From assembly GCF_031846385.1 (NCBI RefSeq), contig NZ_JAVRHV010000001.1, positions 620,001 to 684,000 on the forward strand: 64,000 bases of DNA. The letters run 5' to 3'. This stretch comes from Urechidicola vernalis (GTDB taxonomy: Bacteria; Bacteroidota; Bacteroidia; Flavobacteriales; Flavobacteriaceae). The translations under genes were made by a program, and so were the position numbers. Shown here piece by piece: positions 44,680 through 54,256 of the stretch. Within the stretch, counting starts at the first letter, position 1. The number at the start of each line of letters is the position of its first letter. Under the pieces are notes generated by a model that saw only the letters and a list, made by a program, of their open reading frames with translations, had not been told where the DNA came from and made no database searches.

Positions 44680-46473
44680 ATGACAACATTTAAAGATTTA
44701 GGGCTTAAATCAGAGATTATTAGTGCCCTTACTGATTTAGGTTACGAAAAACCTACTGAAATTCAAGAAAAAGCAATTCCACAAGTAATTGCATCAGATC
44801 AAGATTTAAAAGCATTTGCACAGACTGGGACAGGTAAAACTGCTGCTTTCAGTTTGCCAATTCTAGAAAAAATAGATCTTGATAACCAAAGCGTTCAAGC
44901 GATAATTTTATCTCCAACAAGAGAATTAGCAATTCAGATTGCTAGAAATATTGAAGAATTTTCAACTCATTTAAAAGGGTTTAAAGTTGCTGCGGTATAC
45001 GGCGGATCTGATATAAACGGTCAAATTCGTAAATTAAACAAAGGAGTTCAAATTGTAGTTGGTACACCTGGTAGAACAGTTGACCTTATAAAAAGAAGAA
45101 AACTACAGTTAAACAATGTAGAGTGGTTGGTTTTAGATGAGGCCGATGAAATGCTTAATATGGGATTCAAAGATGAATTGGACCAAGTATTAGAAGTAAC
45201 TCCAGAAACAAAACAGACCTTATTATTCTCTGCTACTTTCCCTAAAGAAGTAGATAGAATCGCAAGAAACTATATGAACAACCCTGCTCAAATCGATGCA
45301 GGAAAGCGTAATTCTGGATCGGATAATGTAACGCATGAATATTACGTAGTTACAGATAGAAACAGATACCCTGCGTTGAAGCGTATTGCAGATATCAATC
45401 CTGATATTTATGGAATTATTTTCTGTAGAACACGTAGAGAAACACAAGAAGTTGCAGACAAATTAATTCAAGACGGTTATAGCGCAGATTCATTACACGG
45501 TGAATTATCGCAAGCACAGCGTGATATCGTAATGCAAAAATTTCGTAAGAAAACATTACAAATATTGGTTGCAACTGATGTTGCTGCCCGTGGATTAGAT
45601 GTAGATAGTTTAACACATGTTATCAACTATAAACTACCAGACCAAATAGAATCATACACCCACAGAAGTGGTAGAACAGGTAGAGCAGGTAGTAAAGGGA
45701 TTTCTATTGCCATTGTTTCTCCTGGAGAAAGAAGAAAATTATCTCCAATCGAAAGAATAATTGGAAAGAAATTTGTTCAAATGCAAGTTCCAGACGGAAA
45801 AGACATTTGCAAGAAACAACTATTAAGACTAGTTGATAAGGTAAACGACTTTGAAGTTAACGAAAGTCAGATTGGTGAATATTTACCAACGATTCAAGAA
45901 AAATTGAAAGATTTAGACAGAGATGAATTGATCAAAAGATTTGTTTCTATTGAGTTTAATAGTTTCTTGAGTTATTACGAAAATGCGAATGACTTAAATG
46001 ACCTTTCTAGATCTAGAGAAAAAGACAGTCGCGGTAAAAGAAGAGACGACGAGAACATGACGCGTTTCTTTATCAATATTGGTCGTAAAGACAAATTGAA
46101 TCCGGCTAGATTAATTGGATTAATCAATGATCAACAAATCTCTAAAAATATTGAAATCGGTCAAATTGAAATATTAGACACATTCTCATTCTTTGAATTA
46201 GATAAAAACTTTACCGATGAAACTGTAGGTGCTTTTACAAATAACGATGTTTCTTTTGAAGGTCGTGGTGTAAATGTAGAAGTTACTGAGAAGAAACGTG
46301 CTGGAAACCGAGGTGGTGGAAGACGTAGAAGTGGTGGCGGAAAAAACCATAGAGGTTCTAGCGGTGGTTCTAGAAGATCTAGACCATCTAATGGCGATGC
46401 TCCGAAGAAATTTAACAAAAGTGGATTTGGGCGTGATCGTAGCGACCGAAGCAGAAAAAAGAGACACGATTAA
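44680..46473 (+). CDS. DEAD-box RNA helicase with DbpA-type RNA-binding domain
   Basis: 597 residues. The Q motif GYEKPTEIQEKAIPQVI, Walker A AQTGTGKTAA, LDEADEMLNMGF, SAT and HRSGRTGRAGSKG are complete. The C-terminal DbpA-like RRM spans about 455-545 (MTRFFINIGRKDKLNPARLI), then a Gly/Arg/Lys-rich tail ends in RDRSDRSRKKRHD. It is CsdA/DeaD-like and probably acts in ribosome assembly or cold adaptation. A purine-poor leader of more than 60 nt precedes the ATG. Confidence 0.95.
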   Translation: MTTFKDLGLKSEIISALTDLGYEKPTEIQEKAIPQVIASDQDLKAFAQTGTGKTAAFSLPILEKIDLDNQSVQAIILSPTRELAIQIARNIEEFSTHLKGFKVAAVYGGSDINGQIRKLNKGVQIVVGTPGRTVDLIKRRKLQLNNVEWLVLDEADEMLNMGFKDELDQVLEVTPETKQTLLFSATFPKEVDRIARNYMNNPAQIDAGKRNSGSDNVTHEYYVVTDRNRYPALKRIADINPDIYGIIFCRTRRETQEVADKLIQDGYSADSLHGELSQAQRDIVMQKFRKKTLQILVATDVAARGLDVDSLTHVINYKLPDQIESYTHRSGRTGRAGSKGISIAIVSPGERRKLSPIERIIGKKFVQMQVPDGKDICKKQLLRLVDKVNDFEVNESQIGEYLPTIQEKLKDLDRDELIKRFVSIEFNSFLSYYENANDLNDLSRSREKDSRGKRRDDENMTRFFINIGRKDKLNPARLIGLINDQQISKNIEIGQIEILDTFSFFELDKNFTDETVGAFTNNDVSFEGRGVNVEVTEKKRAGNRGGGRRRSGGGKNHRGSSGGSRRSRPSNGDAPKKFNKSGFGRDRSDRSRKKRHD

Positions 46474-46489
46474 TATTAAATCGAATGCA

Positions 46490-46530
46490 TAAAAAAAAGA
46501 GGCTACCAATTTGGTAGCCTCTTTTTTTAT
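46490..46530. terminator. Bidirectional terminator between the DEAD-box helicase and guaB
   Basis: A 10-bp stem AGAGGCTACC / GGTAGCCTCT with loop AATTT is flanked by an A run on the left and T7 on the right. It serves both convergent genes. Confidence 0.93.
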
Positions 46531-46543
46531 GTTTAACCTTAAT

Positions 46544-48016
46544 TTATCTTCTAGAATAATTAGGAGATTCTTTTGTAATTGTAACATCATGTGGGTGACT
46601 TTCCGCTATACCAGATGAAGTAATTTTTACAAATTGTGCTTCTTTTTGTGCCTCAATATTCTTTGCTCCACAATAACCCATTCCTGCTCTTAAACCTCCA
46701 ATAAATTGATGCATCGTTTCTTCTAGTTCACCTTTGTAAGGTACACGACCAACAATTCCTTCTGGAACCAATTTTTTAATATCATCTTCTACATCTTGGA
46801 AATAACGATCTTTAGAACCTTTTTTCATTGCTTCTACAGATCCCATTCCTCTATATGACTTAAACTTTCTACCTTCAAAAATTATAGTTTCTCCTGGGGA
46901 TTCTTTTGTTCCTGCTAAAAGTGATCCTAACATTACAGAATCCGCTCCGGCAGCAATCGCTTTAGGAATATCTCCTGTATAACGAATTCCTCCATCTGCA
47001 ATAACTGGCACTCCAGTTCCTTTAATAGCTTCTGCCACTTGTAAAACTGCAGATAATTGTGGGAATCCTACTCCTGCCACTACCCTAGTCGTACAAATAG
47101 ACCCTGGTCCTATTCCAACCTTTACAGCATCGGCACCCGCTTCAACCAAATATTTTGCTGCTTCTGCAGTTGCAATATTACCTACTACAACCTCAACATT
47201 ATCAAACTTAGACTTTACCTCTTTTAATACATCTACCACACCTTTGGTGTGTCCGTGGGCAGTATCAATAATTAAAGCATCTACTCCAGCGTTTATAAGT
47301 GCCTCTGCTCTATCTAATGCATCACCAGTTACTCCGATTGCAGCAGCTACACGTAAACGACCATAGTTGTCTTTGTTTGCGTTTGGATTCTCTTTTACTT
47401 TAATGATATCTCTAAATGTAATAAGACCAACTAATTTATTGTTCTCATCTACTACTGGTAGTTTTTCTATTTTATTGTCTTGTAGAATAATCTCGGCCTG
47501 CTTTAAAGATGTTCCTTTCGCAACAGTTACCAAATTCTCTGAAGTCATTATTTCAGAAATGTTTCTGTTATTATTCTTTTCGAAACGTAAATCTCTATTT
47601 GTTACAATACCTATTAATATCCCATTATCGTCTACAACTGGAATACCTCCAATGCCATACTCTTTCATTAATGATTTTGCATCAGAAACCTTAGCTTCCT
47701 TAAAAACTGTTACAGGCTCAATAATCATTCCTGCTTCTGAACGTTTTACTTTTTTCACTTCGGCAGCTTGTTGCGCTATCGTTAAGTTTTTATGCAAAAC
47801 CCCTATTCCACCTTCTCGCGCCATAGCAATAGCCATAGCCGATTCTGTAACTGTATCCATTGCAGCCGAAACTATTGGATTGTTTAATGTAATATTCCTT
47901 GTAAACTTAGTTTGTAAACTAACTTCGCGCGGTAATACTTCTGAAAATGCTGGAATTAATAAGACGTCGTCGTAGGTTAAACCTTCTCCTACAAATTTTG
48001 ATGAGTTTGAAATCAT
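46544..48016 (-). CDS. guaB: Inosine-5'-monophosphate dehydrogenase
   Basis: 490 residues, the normal length. The TIM barrel contains LTYDDVLLIPAFSEVLPREV, the catalytic loop GIGPGSICTTRVVAGVG (Cys308) and the flap KKGSKDRYFQ. Two CBS domains occupy about 96-210 as an insertion. It converts IMP to XMP with NAD, the first step to GMP. It has its own promoter box and shares a terminator with the helicase gene. Confidence 0.98.
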   Translation of the reverse strand: MISNSSKFVGEGLTYDDVLLIPAFSEVLPREVSLQTKFTRNITLNNPIVSAAMDTVTESAMAIAMAREGGIGVLHKNLTIAQQAAEVKKVKRSEAGMIIEPVTVFKEAKVSDAKSLMKEYGIGGIPVVDDNGILIGIVTNRDLRFEKNNNRNISEIMTSENLVTVAKGTSLKQAEIILQDNKIEKLPVVDENNKLVGLITFRDIIKVKENPNANKDNYGRLRVAAAIGVTGDALDRAEALINAGVDALIIDTAHGHTKGVVDVLKEVKSKFDNVEVVVGNIATAEAAKYLVEAGADAVKVGIGPGSICTTRVVAGVGFPQLSAVLQVAEAIKGTGVPVIADGGIRYTGDIPKAIAAGADSVMLGSLLAGTKESPGETIIFEGRKFKSYRGMGSVEAMKKGSKDRYFQDVEDDIKKLVPEGIVGRVPYKGELEETMHQFIGGLRAGMGYCGAKNIEAQKEAQFVKITSSGIAESHPHDVTITKESPNYSRR

Positions 48017-48045
48017 GATGCAACTAAATAGAAATTAATTGCATG

Positions 48046-48053
48046 CAAATTTA
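48046..48053 (-). promoter_or_regulatory. -7 promoter box of guaB
   Basis: The minus strand reads TAAATTTG, a perfect TAnnTTTG, 29 bp before the guaB ATG. Confidence 0.55.
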
Positions 48054-48214
48054 CGTCTTTTAATTGAATATTAATTACTAAATCATTAAAAAGTAAAGTA
48101 GGGTTTTTATATGCTTACTTGTTACATTAATAGACTCCTTAAATAACAATTAATTTGACTAAAGTCGAAACATTAACTGAAACCTGAAACTATGTTAAAT
48201 TCCGAGAAATTACA

Positions 48215-48757
48215 TTAGTTAAACAGACCGTTTTCGTTAAGAATAGCAATTGATTGTAGTAATTGATTAATAGCAATTGTAATTGACTCGGCAGAAATGG
48301 TAGCACCAGATATCGGAACAATTTGATTTCCGTATTCTATGTTTTCTCCTTCTTTTAAACCAATAAATTGTTTAAGCCAGCGTTTACTTCCTATTTCCGC
48401 TCCATAATCCTCTCTGTAGATCAATAATTTGGACCGTGTAATGATTAAATCTTTATCGAACAAAACCAAATAATCAAATTCATCTGTTTTACTTGGCGCC
48501 TTCGCAACATAGGCATACCCTACCAACTCACCACTTATAATAATTTGAAATAAGTTTTTCTCTTTTATTGGGTGTATTAATAATGAATTTAACTCGTCAG
48601 AAACTGAAATAGATTTCAATTCAAAATCTTTAACATCATAAAATGAAGCTATTTCTTTGGTTACTTTTTTATGAATATTTTTAGGCAAACCACTACTAAC
48701 AGAATTTAAAGTTTGCATTAAAAAAAATAGAGAAAAAAGGAGTTTAAATTTCATCAA
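48215..48757 (-). CDS. Exported FMN-binding-domain protein
   Basis: 180 residues. A signal peptide (KLLFSLFFLMQTLNSVSSG) is followed by a domain ending in IVPISGATISAESITIAIN. The SGAT-I-S motif is the covalent FMN attachment site recognised by ApbE-type flavin transferases, as in NqrC, RnfG and stand-alone FMN_bind proteins. It would be an extracytoplasmic flavoprotein. It lies 84 bp downstream of the porin gene on the same strand. No ApbE gene is in the window. Confidence 0.82.
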   Translation of the reverse strand: MMKFKLLFSLFFLMQTLNSVSSGLPKNIHKKVTKEIASFYDVKDFELKSISVSDELNSLLIHPIKEKNLFQIIISGELVGYAYVAKAPSKTDEFDYLVLFDKDLIITRSKLLIYREDYGAEIGSKRWLKQFIGLKEGENIEYGNQIVPISGATISAESITIAINQLLQSIAILNENGLFN

Positions 48758-48841
48758 ACAAAAATATATAATTTAGAACTAACAAATAGTTGAACCCGTT
48801 ACAGATCCAACTATTTGTGAAATTAATTCAAATTTAGAGGC

Positions 48842-50005
48842 TTAGAACGTAACTCCTATACCCATGTTAAATTGGTTAGCAACTTCCCCATTTTCTACGG
48901 CATTCTCTTTAAATTGATAATCTGCTTTTACAACAGCACCTCTTGCAACTAAATAGCTTAAACCAACTGTCCATTCGCTTCTATCATAAGACAGGTTTCT
49001 TGTAATGTTATCCTCAACAGTAGCATTTGTATCATAACTATCATATCTAGCGAAGGCTATCAATTCTTGTTTTTTAATTAGCGGTAACAAGTTGTACGAT
49101 GCCTCAACATTCCAACCATACATCGTTTTTCCTAAGTCAGAACCGTATAAGCTGTTATAATCTTCACTATCGTTTATAGTGGTATGAATTACTTCACCTC
49201 TTGCTCCAAATCTTCCTAATTTGTATTTCGCATCCAAACCAAACATAGAAACTCCAACATCAGCTCCTGCTAAATCTTCATCTTCTTCCAAGGGTTGTGT
49301 TCTACCAAAATACCCTGCAAGTCCTAAACGCAATCCTTGAATTCCGTAATAATCTACTTTAGCTGATAAGTTTGGTGTGTTAAAGTTAGACTCCGCTCCT
49401 TTTTGACGCCCATTTCTTAATCCGTTGCTTCCCCCTAAATATTTATCTCCATTTACAGAATTGAAACCATTAAAAATATAGGCTTGGTATCTCAAAGAAA
49501 TATCATTTGCTCTACCAGCAATACCCGCTCCAATTTCTCTCCAAGTAGTCGGTACAATAGATTTTGCTATACTAGGTCGTTCCACACCATTAAATGTTGT
49601 TGGTTCGTGATATTCATTAATAGAACCCATTGGCACTAACATTAATCCACCACGTACATTTAAATTGTCATTTAAACTATACTGCAAAAACGCTTGCTCT
49701 ACATATACCTCTTTTACGTGTTCGAATTCAACCTCCGTAATAAACTGTACTTTGTCATTGAATTTATATCCAAAAAGTAAAACCAAACGTTGAACGTCCA
49801 TTTCACCATTTTTACCTTCAGGCTGATTATAGGTGATCTCACCATAACCTCCTACGGTTACACCATTGTTAATGTTACCCGCTAATATTCGCTGTGCAGA
49901 GTTTTTTGCAAACGTACTATCTACGGTTTTTTGATTGTTGTTTGTTGTTTGAGCAGTTATTAAAACTGATGTTAATAAGGCCGCAATTAGAGTAATCTTT
50001 CTCAT
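48842..50005 (-). CDS. Outer-membrane porin, phosphate-selective porin O/P-like
   Basis: 387 residues with a signal peptide (KITLIAALLTSVLITAQ). The typical start of this family is NNGVTVGGYGEITYNQPEGK, then DVQRLVLLFGYKFNDKVQFI. GSINEYHEPTTFNGVERP is in the middle and alternating barrel strands run to the C-terminal FNMGIGVTF, which ends in Phe as barrels do. Probably a 14-16-strand porin; the solute is not deducible. It has a strong own promoter. Confidence 0.88.
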   Translation of the reverse strand: MRKITLIAALLTSVLITAQTTNNNQKTVDSTFAKNSAQRILAGNINNGVTVGGYGEITYNQPEGKNGEMDVQRLVLLFGYKFNDKVQFITEVEFEHVKEVYVEQAFLQYSLNDNLNVRGGLMLVPMGSINEYHEPTTFNGVERPSIAKSIVPTTWREIGAGIAGRANDISLRYQAYIFNGFNSVNGDKYLGGSNGLRNGRQKGAESNFNTPNLSAKVDYYGIQGLRLGLAGYFGRTQPLEEDEDLAGADVGVSMFGLDAKYKLGRFGARGEVIHTTINDSEDYNSLYGSDLGKTMYGWNVEASYNLLPLIKKQELIAFARYDSYDTNATVEDNITRNLSYDRSEWTVGLSYLVARGAVVKADYQFKENAVENGEVANQFNMGIGVTF

Positions 50006-50048
50006 TATTGTTATTTAGACTGTTTTAAAATAATAAATTTTGATGCGG

Positions 50049-50079
50049 CAAATTTACACTCTAAAATGAAATATCAAAA
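50049..50079 (-). promoter_or_regulatory. Promoter of the porin gene
   Basis: On the minus strand: TTTTG, 18 bp, TAAATTTG (50056-50049), 43 bp before the ATG. Both consensus elements are present. Confidence 0.6.
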
Positions 50080-50135
50080 CATTATTTAGAATTAATTTAA
50101 ATAAAAATAAGAAAGATATTATACTATGATATCTA

Positions 50136-51641
50136 TCAGTTCTTTAGATAATTTATCACCACTTTTCTGATATCTGATGAAAGATGATCTTGGGAGAAAT
50201 TGTATACTTTAAGCAGTTCTGGGTTGTCGTTTTTCAAAAATGGTATGTCAAATCCTAATAATAAATAATCTGTTAAAGCTACTTTATACGTTTTATTTGA
50301 CTCTATAGGTTTCCCTGCAATACCCCATTTCTTTGATTCTTTGTTATATGTTGCATTGAATAACTGTAAATACGCTCCTGTTCCCGCTTTTAAACGTCCA
50401 TAATTCAACACTTTTTCTAACAAGGCGCCAGTCATGTCTACTTTGTTAATTCCGCCTCCAAAAGGCAATACCCTAAAAATATCTACACCTGTTATGGCTC
50501 CATGTAATTCGTCATCAATTCTAATGGATCCTCCGTTTATTATGGCACAATCCACATCATTGTCAAACGCTTCAGACATAGATTCCGCTATTAACACACC
50601 TAAATTGGTTTGGGTACTTCTTATAGGAGTATCTCTTCCATCCAAAGGTGTCTCAGCAGTATAAATAACCTCATAAGGATCGGATAATATTTCACGCAGT
50701 TTCTTATCTAATTGCACATTCCATTGTTGTACTAAGTGTTCTACTTCTTTATCTCTTTCAATCGTTTCATCAATTGATACGAGTTCAGAATCAATTTTAA
50801 TTTCATCTGTTTTAATGTCTACGGATATCCTATGCACATAAGCCGTTTTGGCGTTGGCATCGGCTTTTGAGATTAAAGCATCTCCTACCGGCACCAACAT
50901 ATTAGTATGTTCATGACCTCCTATTATCAAAGGAATTTCAGGCAATGACTTTGACAATAATTTATCTTGATGTAATGCCAAGTGGGTTAAAGCCAATACA
51001 ACATCTGTTTTCGGTTCTAAAACTTTGTACGCGTTAATGGCATCTTCATACTTATCGCCATAGTCTATATAATCAGTTGGATTAGAATCTATCGTAGCGC
51101 TGATAAAACCAACGTTTATTTTGTTACCAGATGCATTTTTAAACTCAAACGTTACCGTTTTAGGAATATCTGTTCTATTACCATTTTTTTCTACAAACAA
51201 CGGAACTAAATTATCTCCACCAACCAAACGATTGTTGGTGCTTATCCATTGAAAAGTAGATTCGTTCAATCGTTTTTGAAAGTCTTTATAATCCAAATCA
51301 AACTCATGGTTTCCAAAGGCAACCAAATCAAAATTCATGGCGTTCATTACATCAATCATTTGCTTACCTCTAAAACGTTCACCGTTTTCATCTTTCATGG
51401 TTCCTAATAATGACGGATTTAAAAAATCTGCTCCATGCACTAAAATAGTATTTGGATTCTCTGATAATAATTGTTTGTGCAATGTTTCTACTCTGGCCAA
51501 ACCACCAGACTTCCCTCCTTCTAAGGCATCTATTTCATACACATCATTAATACTAAGTATGGTGAATTCTACGGTGTCCTCAGTATTTTTAGAACAAGCA
51601 ATGAACAGTAGTGCTACTAAGAAAACGATGTTTTTTTTCAT
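50136..51641 (-). CDS. 5'-nucleotidase/metallophosphatase lipoprotein (UshA-like)
   Basis: 501 residues. The lipobox is FLVALLFIAC-SKN. The metallophosphatase domain contains SINDVYEIDALEGGKSGGLA, ILVHGADFLNPS, FGNHEFDLDY and IIGGHEHTN. The C-terminal 5'-nucleotidase domain has AIINGGSIRIDDELHG, VLPFGGGINKVDM and KVALTDYLLLG. It releases phosphate from nucleotides outside the cytoplasm. An open frame runs to 51692, but that would start inside the rpsA terminator, so the ATG at 51641 in front of the lipoprotein signal is correct. Confidence 0.93.
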   Translation of the reverse strand: MKKNIVFLVALLFIACSKNTEDTVEFTILSINDVYEIDALEGGKSGGLARVETLHKQLLSENPNTILVHGADFLNPSLLGTMKDENGERFRGKQMIDVMNAMNFDLVAFGNHEFDLDYKDFQKRLNESTFQWISTNNRLVGGDNLVPLFVEKNGNRTDIPKTVTFEFKNASGNKINVGFISATIDSNPTDYIDYGDKYEDAINAYKVLEPKTDVVLALTHLALHQDKLLSKSLPEIPLIIGGHEHTNMLVPVGDALISKADANAKTAYVHRISVDIKTDEIKIDSELVSIDETIERDKEVEHLVQQWNVQLDKKLREILSDPYEVIYTAETPLDGRDTPIRSTQTNLGVLIAESMSEAFDNDVDCAIINGGSIRIDDELHGAITGVDIFRVLPFGGGINKVDMTGALLEKVLNYGRLKAGTGAYLQLFNATYNKESKKWGIAGKPIESNKTYKVALTDYLLLGFDIPFLKNDNPELLKVYNFSQDHLSSDIRKVVINYLKN

Positions 51642-51691
51642 TTGAGTAATTTTTAAGGCAAACAAAAATAAGTTTTTGAATCTTGAGTTCA

Positions 51692-51721
51692 TAAAAAAAG
51701 CCGTTCACTTTCGTGAACGGC
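51692..51721 (-). terminator. rpsA terminator
   Basis: A 9-bp perfect stem GCCGTTCAC / GTGAACGGC with loop TTTC is followed on the minus strand by seven T. It lies 26 bp after the rpsA stop. Confidence 0.93.
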
Positions 51722-51747
51722 TTCTAAATTATTTAAATGGTTAGGAA

Positions 51748-54027
51748 TTAAGCCTTCCCGTCCATTTTATCTTTCAATGCTTGTAAAGCGTCGTTAGCAT
51801 CACCTAATGTTGGTTTATCAGCATCTTGTGATTTTCTAGCAGCAGCTTTAATATTCTTTTGCTCTTCAGCTCTAAAGATAGCAGAGTGAGAAATAACGAT
51901 TCTACGGTACTCCTTGTTGAATTCTAAAATTTTGAATTCAGCAGTATCACCTTTTACTAATTTAGAACCATCTTCTTTAGACATATGACGTCCTGGAACG
52001 AATGCATCTACACCTTCTTCTAAAGTTACAATTGCACCTTTATCAGTAGTTTCTTTTACAGTTCCTGTATGAACTGAATCGATAGCGTATGTTGCTTCAT
52101 GAGCATCCCAAGGGTTATCTTGAGTTTGCTTGTGTCCTAAGTTTAACTTACGACCTTCAACGTCTAATTCTAATACTTGTACAGATAGTTTATCACCAAT
52201 TGCTGTGAAATCAGATGGGTGCTTCACTTTCTTAGTCCAAGATAAATCAGAGATATAAACTAATCCGTCAATTCCTTCTTCTAACTCAACAAATACTCCA
52301 AAGTTTGTGTAATTTCTTACAATTCCTTCGTGTGTAGAACCTACAGGATATTTCTTAGTAATATCTGTCCATGGATCTGGGTGTAATTGTTTGATACCAA
52401 GAGACATTTTACGGTCTTCTCTATCTAACGTTAATACTACAGCCTCTACTTCATCTCCAACTTTTACAAAGTCTTGAGCTGAACGTAAGTGCGTAGACCA
52501 TGACATTTCAGAAACGTGTACTAAACCTTCAACACCTTCAGATACTTCGATAAATGCACCGTAATCTGCAATTACAACAACTTTACCATTTACTTTATCA
52601 CCAACTTTAAGATCAGCATTTAAAGCATCCCATGGGTGAGCGCTTAATTGCTTCAATCCTAATTGGATTCTTGTTTTCTGATCGTCGAAATCTAAGATTA
52701 CAACGTTTAATTTTTGGTCTAATTCTAAAATTTCACTTGGGTGATTAATTCTACTCCAAGATAAATCTGTAATATGTACTAAACCATCTACACCACCTAA
52801 ATCAACGAATACACCGTAAGAAGTAATGTTTTTAACAACACCTTCTAATACTTGTCCTTTCTCTAATTTACCGATGATTTCTTTTTTCTGTAATTCGATA
52901 TCAGCCTCGATTAATGCTTTATGCGATACTACAACGTTTTTAAATTCGTGGTTGATTTTCACAACTTTGAATTCCATTGTTTTCTCTACATACTGATCGT
53001 AATCTCTAATTGGCTTCACATCAATTTGTGATCCTGGTAAGAACGCTTCAATTCCGAATACGTCTACAATCATACCACCACGAGTTCTACATTTAACAAA
53101 TCCGTTAACAACTTCTCCAGATTCGTGTGCTGCATTTACTCTATCCCATGCTTTGATTACACGAGCTTTTTTGTGTGATAATACTAATTGACCAGTAATA
53201 TCTTCTCTTTTGTCAACCAATACTTCAACAGTATCTCCTACTGCTAAATTAGGGTTGTAACGGAATTCGTTTAAAGAAATAACTCCTTCTGACTTAGAGT
53301 TGATATCAATAATTGCTTCACGTTCAGTTTTTCTAATAACTGTTCCTTCAATTACTTCTCTTTCTGTTACGAAACCTACAGTACCTTCTAAAGCAGCTTC
53401 AAATGCTTTTAACTTTTCTTCTTCTACTTCTTCGATACCTTGCTCGTACTTATGCCAATCAAAGTTTTCTAAAAACTCCTCTGGCGTAGCAGCCGTATTT
53501 TCTTCTTCTTCAACTAATTCTAGTTTTTCTTCTACAACATCTTCTTCTACTTCTTCTACTACTTCGGCTACAGGCTCATCAATAACTCCTGCTACTACTT
53601 CGTTTACTGTTTCGGCAGCTGCTTCTTCTACAACTACTTCTTCTTTTTTTGTTTGTTCTGACACTTCTTTTTGTTTTGATTCTTTCGCTTCTGCGAAAAT
53701 TGATTGTGCGCCTAAATCTTCTACCAAAATGGTATAGAAAATAGCGCGGTATTTATTTCTATTTGATTTTCCAATTTTCTCGATAGCAGATGCAATAGCA
53801 GTATCTAGTGCTTCGCTATCTTCCAATCCTAACTTTTTAATTAAAAAGTTTTTCTTGATTGTTTCTAATTCTTTCTTGTTTGATGAGGATACTTTCTCGG
53901 AATCCGCTTTGTAGATTGAAGGTCCTAATCCCTTCGTTACGGCTGCTAATAATTCAGCATTTAATCCTAATCCTAACTTTTCAACCTCACTTGAGTAAAG
54001 GTCTATTTTTTCTTGTAATTTTGACAT
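51748..54027 (-). CDS. rpsA: 30S ribosomal protein S1 with N-terminal DUF2853-like domain
   Basis: 759 residues, about 160 more than usual Bacteroidota S1. Residues 1-112 look like a complete DUF2853 domain (TKGLGPSIYKAD, KKNFLIKKLGL, SNRNKYRAIFY). A Glu/Val-rich acidic linker (about 129-177) leads to the normal S1 start (EEFLENFDWHKYEQGIEEV). Six S1 repeats then follow, for example IEGTVIRKTEREAIIDI, EGVVKNITSYGVFVDLGG and EGIVRNYTNFGVFVELEEG, and the usual tail DANDALQALKDKMDG. S1 binds mRNA on the small subunit. There is a strong promoter and a leader of about 115 nt. Confidence 0.95.
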   Translation of the reverse strand: MSKLQEKIDLYSSEVEKLGLGLNAELLAAVTKGLGPSIYKADSEKVSSSNKKELETIKKNFLIKKLGLEDSEALDTAIASAIEKIGKSNRNKYRAIFYTILVEDLGAQSIFAEAKESKQKEVSEQTKKEEVVVEEAAAETVNEVVAGVIDEPVAEVVEEVEEDVVEEKLELVEEEENTAATPEEFLENFDWHKYEQGIEEVEEEKLKAFEAALEGTVGFVTEREVIEGTVIRKTEREAIIDINSKSEGVISLNEFRYNPNLAVGDTVEVLVDKREDITGQLVLSHKKARVIKAWDRVNAAHESGEVVNGFVKCRTRGGMIVDVFGIEAFLPGSQIDVKPIRDYDQYVEKTMEFKVVKINHEFKNVVVSHKALIEADIELQKKEIIGKLEKGQVLEGVVKNITSYGVFVDLGGVDGLVHITDLSWSRINHPSEILELDQKLNVVILDFDDQKTRIQLGLKQLSAHPWDALNADLKVGDKVNGKVVVIADYGAFIEVSEGVEGLVHVSEMSWSTHLRSAQDFVKVGDEVEAVVLTLDREDRKMSLGIKQLHPDPWTDITKKYPVGSTHEGIVRNYTNFGVFVELEEGIDGLVYISDLSWTKKVKHPSDFTAIGDKLSVQVLELDVEGRKLNLGHKQTQDNPWDAHEATYAIDSVHTGTVKETTDKGAIVTLEEGVDAFVPGRHMSKEDGSKLVKGDTAEFKILEFNKEYRRIVISHSAIFRAEEQKNIKAAARKSQDADKPTLGDANDALQALKDKMDGKA

Positions 54028-54149
54028 AATGTCTCCATCGCTTTGTATCTTACTAAAAATCAGATCTTTTAAACGAAATTTCCACTAAGAGAAATTAATA
54101 ATAATTCGATATTCAACCCTTTCAAAATCTGTACTCGTAAAAAGGAGTG

Positions 54150-54181
54150 CAAATGTATGAATTCTAAATCGAATTTACAAA
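54150..54181 (-). promoter_or_regulatory. Promoter of rpsA
   Basis: On the minus strand: TTTG (54181-54178), exactly 20 bp, then TACATTTG (54157-54150). This is the best promoter match in the window. It implies a leader of about 115 nt before the ATG, a possible place for S1 autoregulation. Confidence 0.7.
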
Positions 54182-54256
54182 CTATAATTTGGAGATTTTT
54201 TCAGTAGTAAAAAAATAACCTTTAGACAGTTAAATGATAGTGGGCATGGCCTATAA

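Noticed and set aside
47367..47975. Open frame of about 200 codons antisense to guaB
   Set aside because: It lies wholly inside the certain IMP dehydrogenase gene, has low-complexity Ser/Phe/Ile content typical of antisense reading and no family motif.
51642..51692. Longer N terminus for the 5'-nucleotidase
   Set aside because: It would begin within the rpsA terminator and displace the lipoprotein signal from the N terminus.
53300..53737. Serine/threonine-rich open frame antisense to rpsA
   Set aside because: It is the complement of the Glu/Val-rich linker of S1 (GAA/GAG becomes TTC/CTC, shifted to Ser/Thr). No start context or homology is seen.
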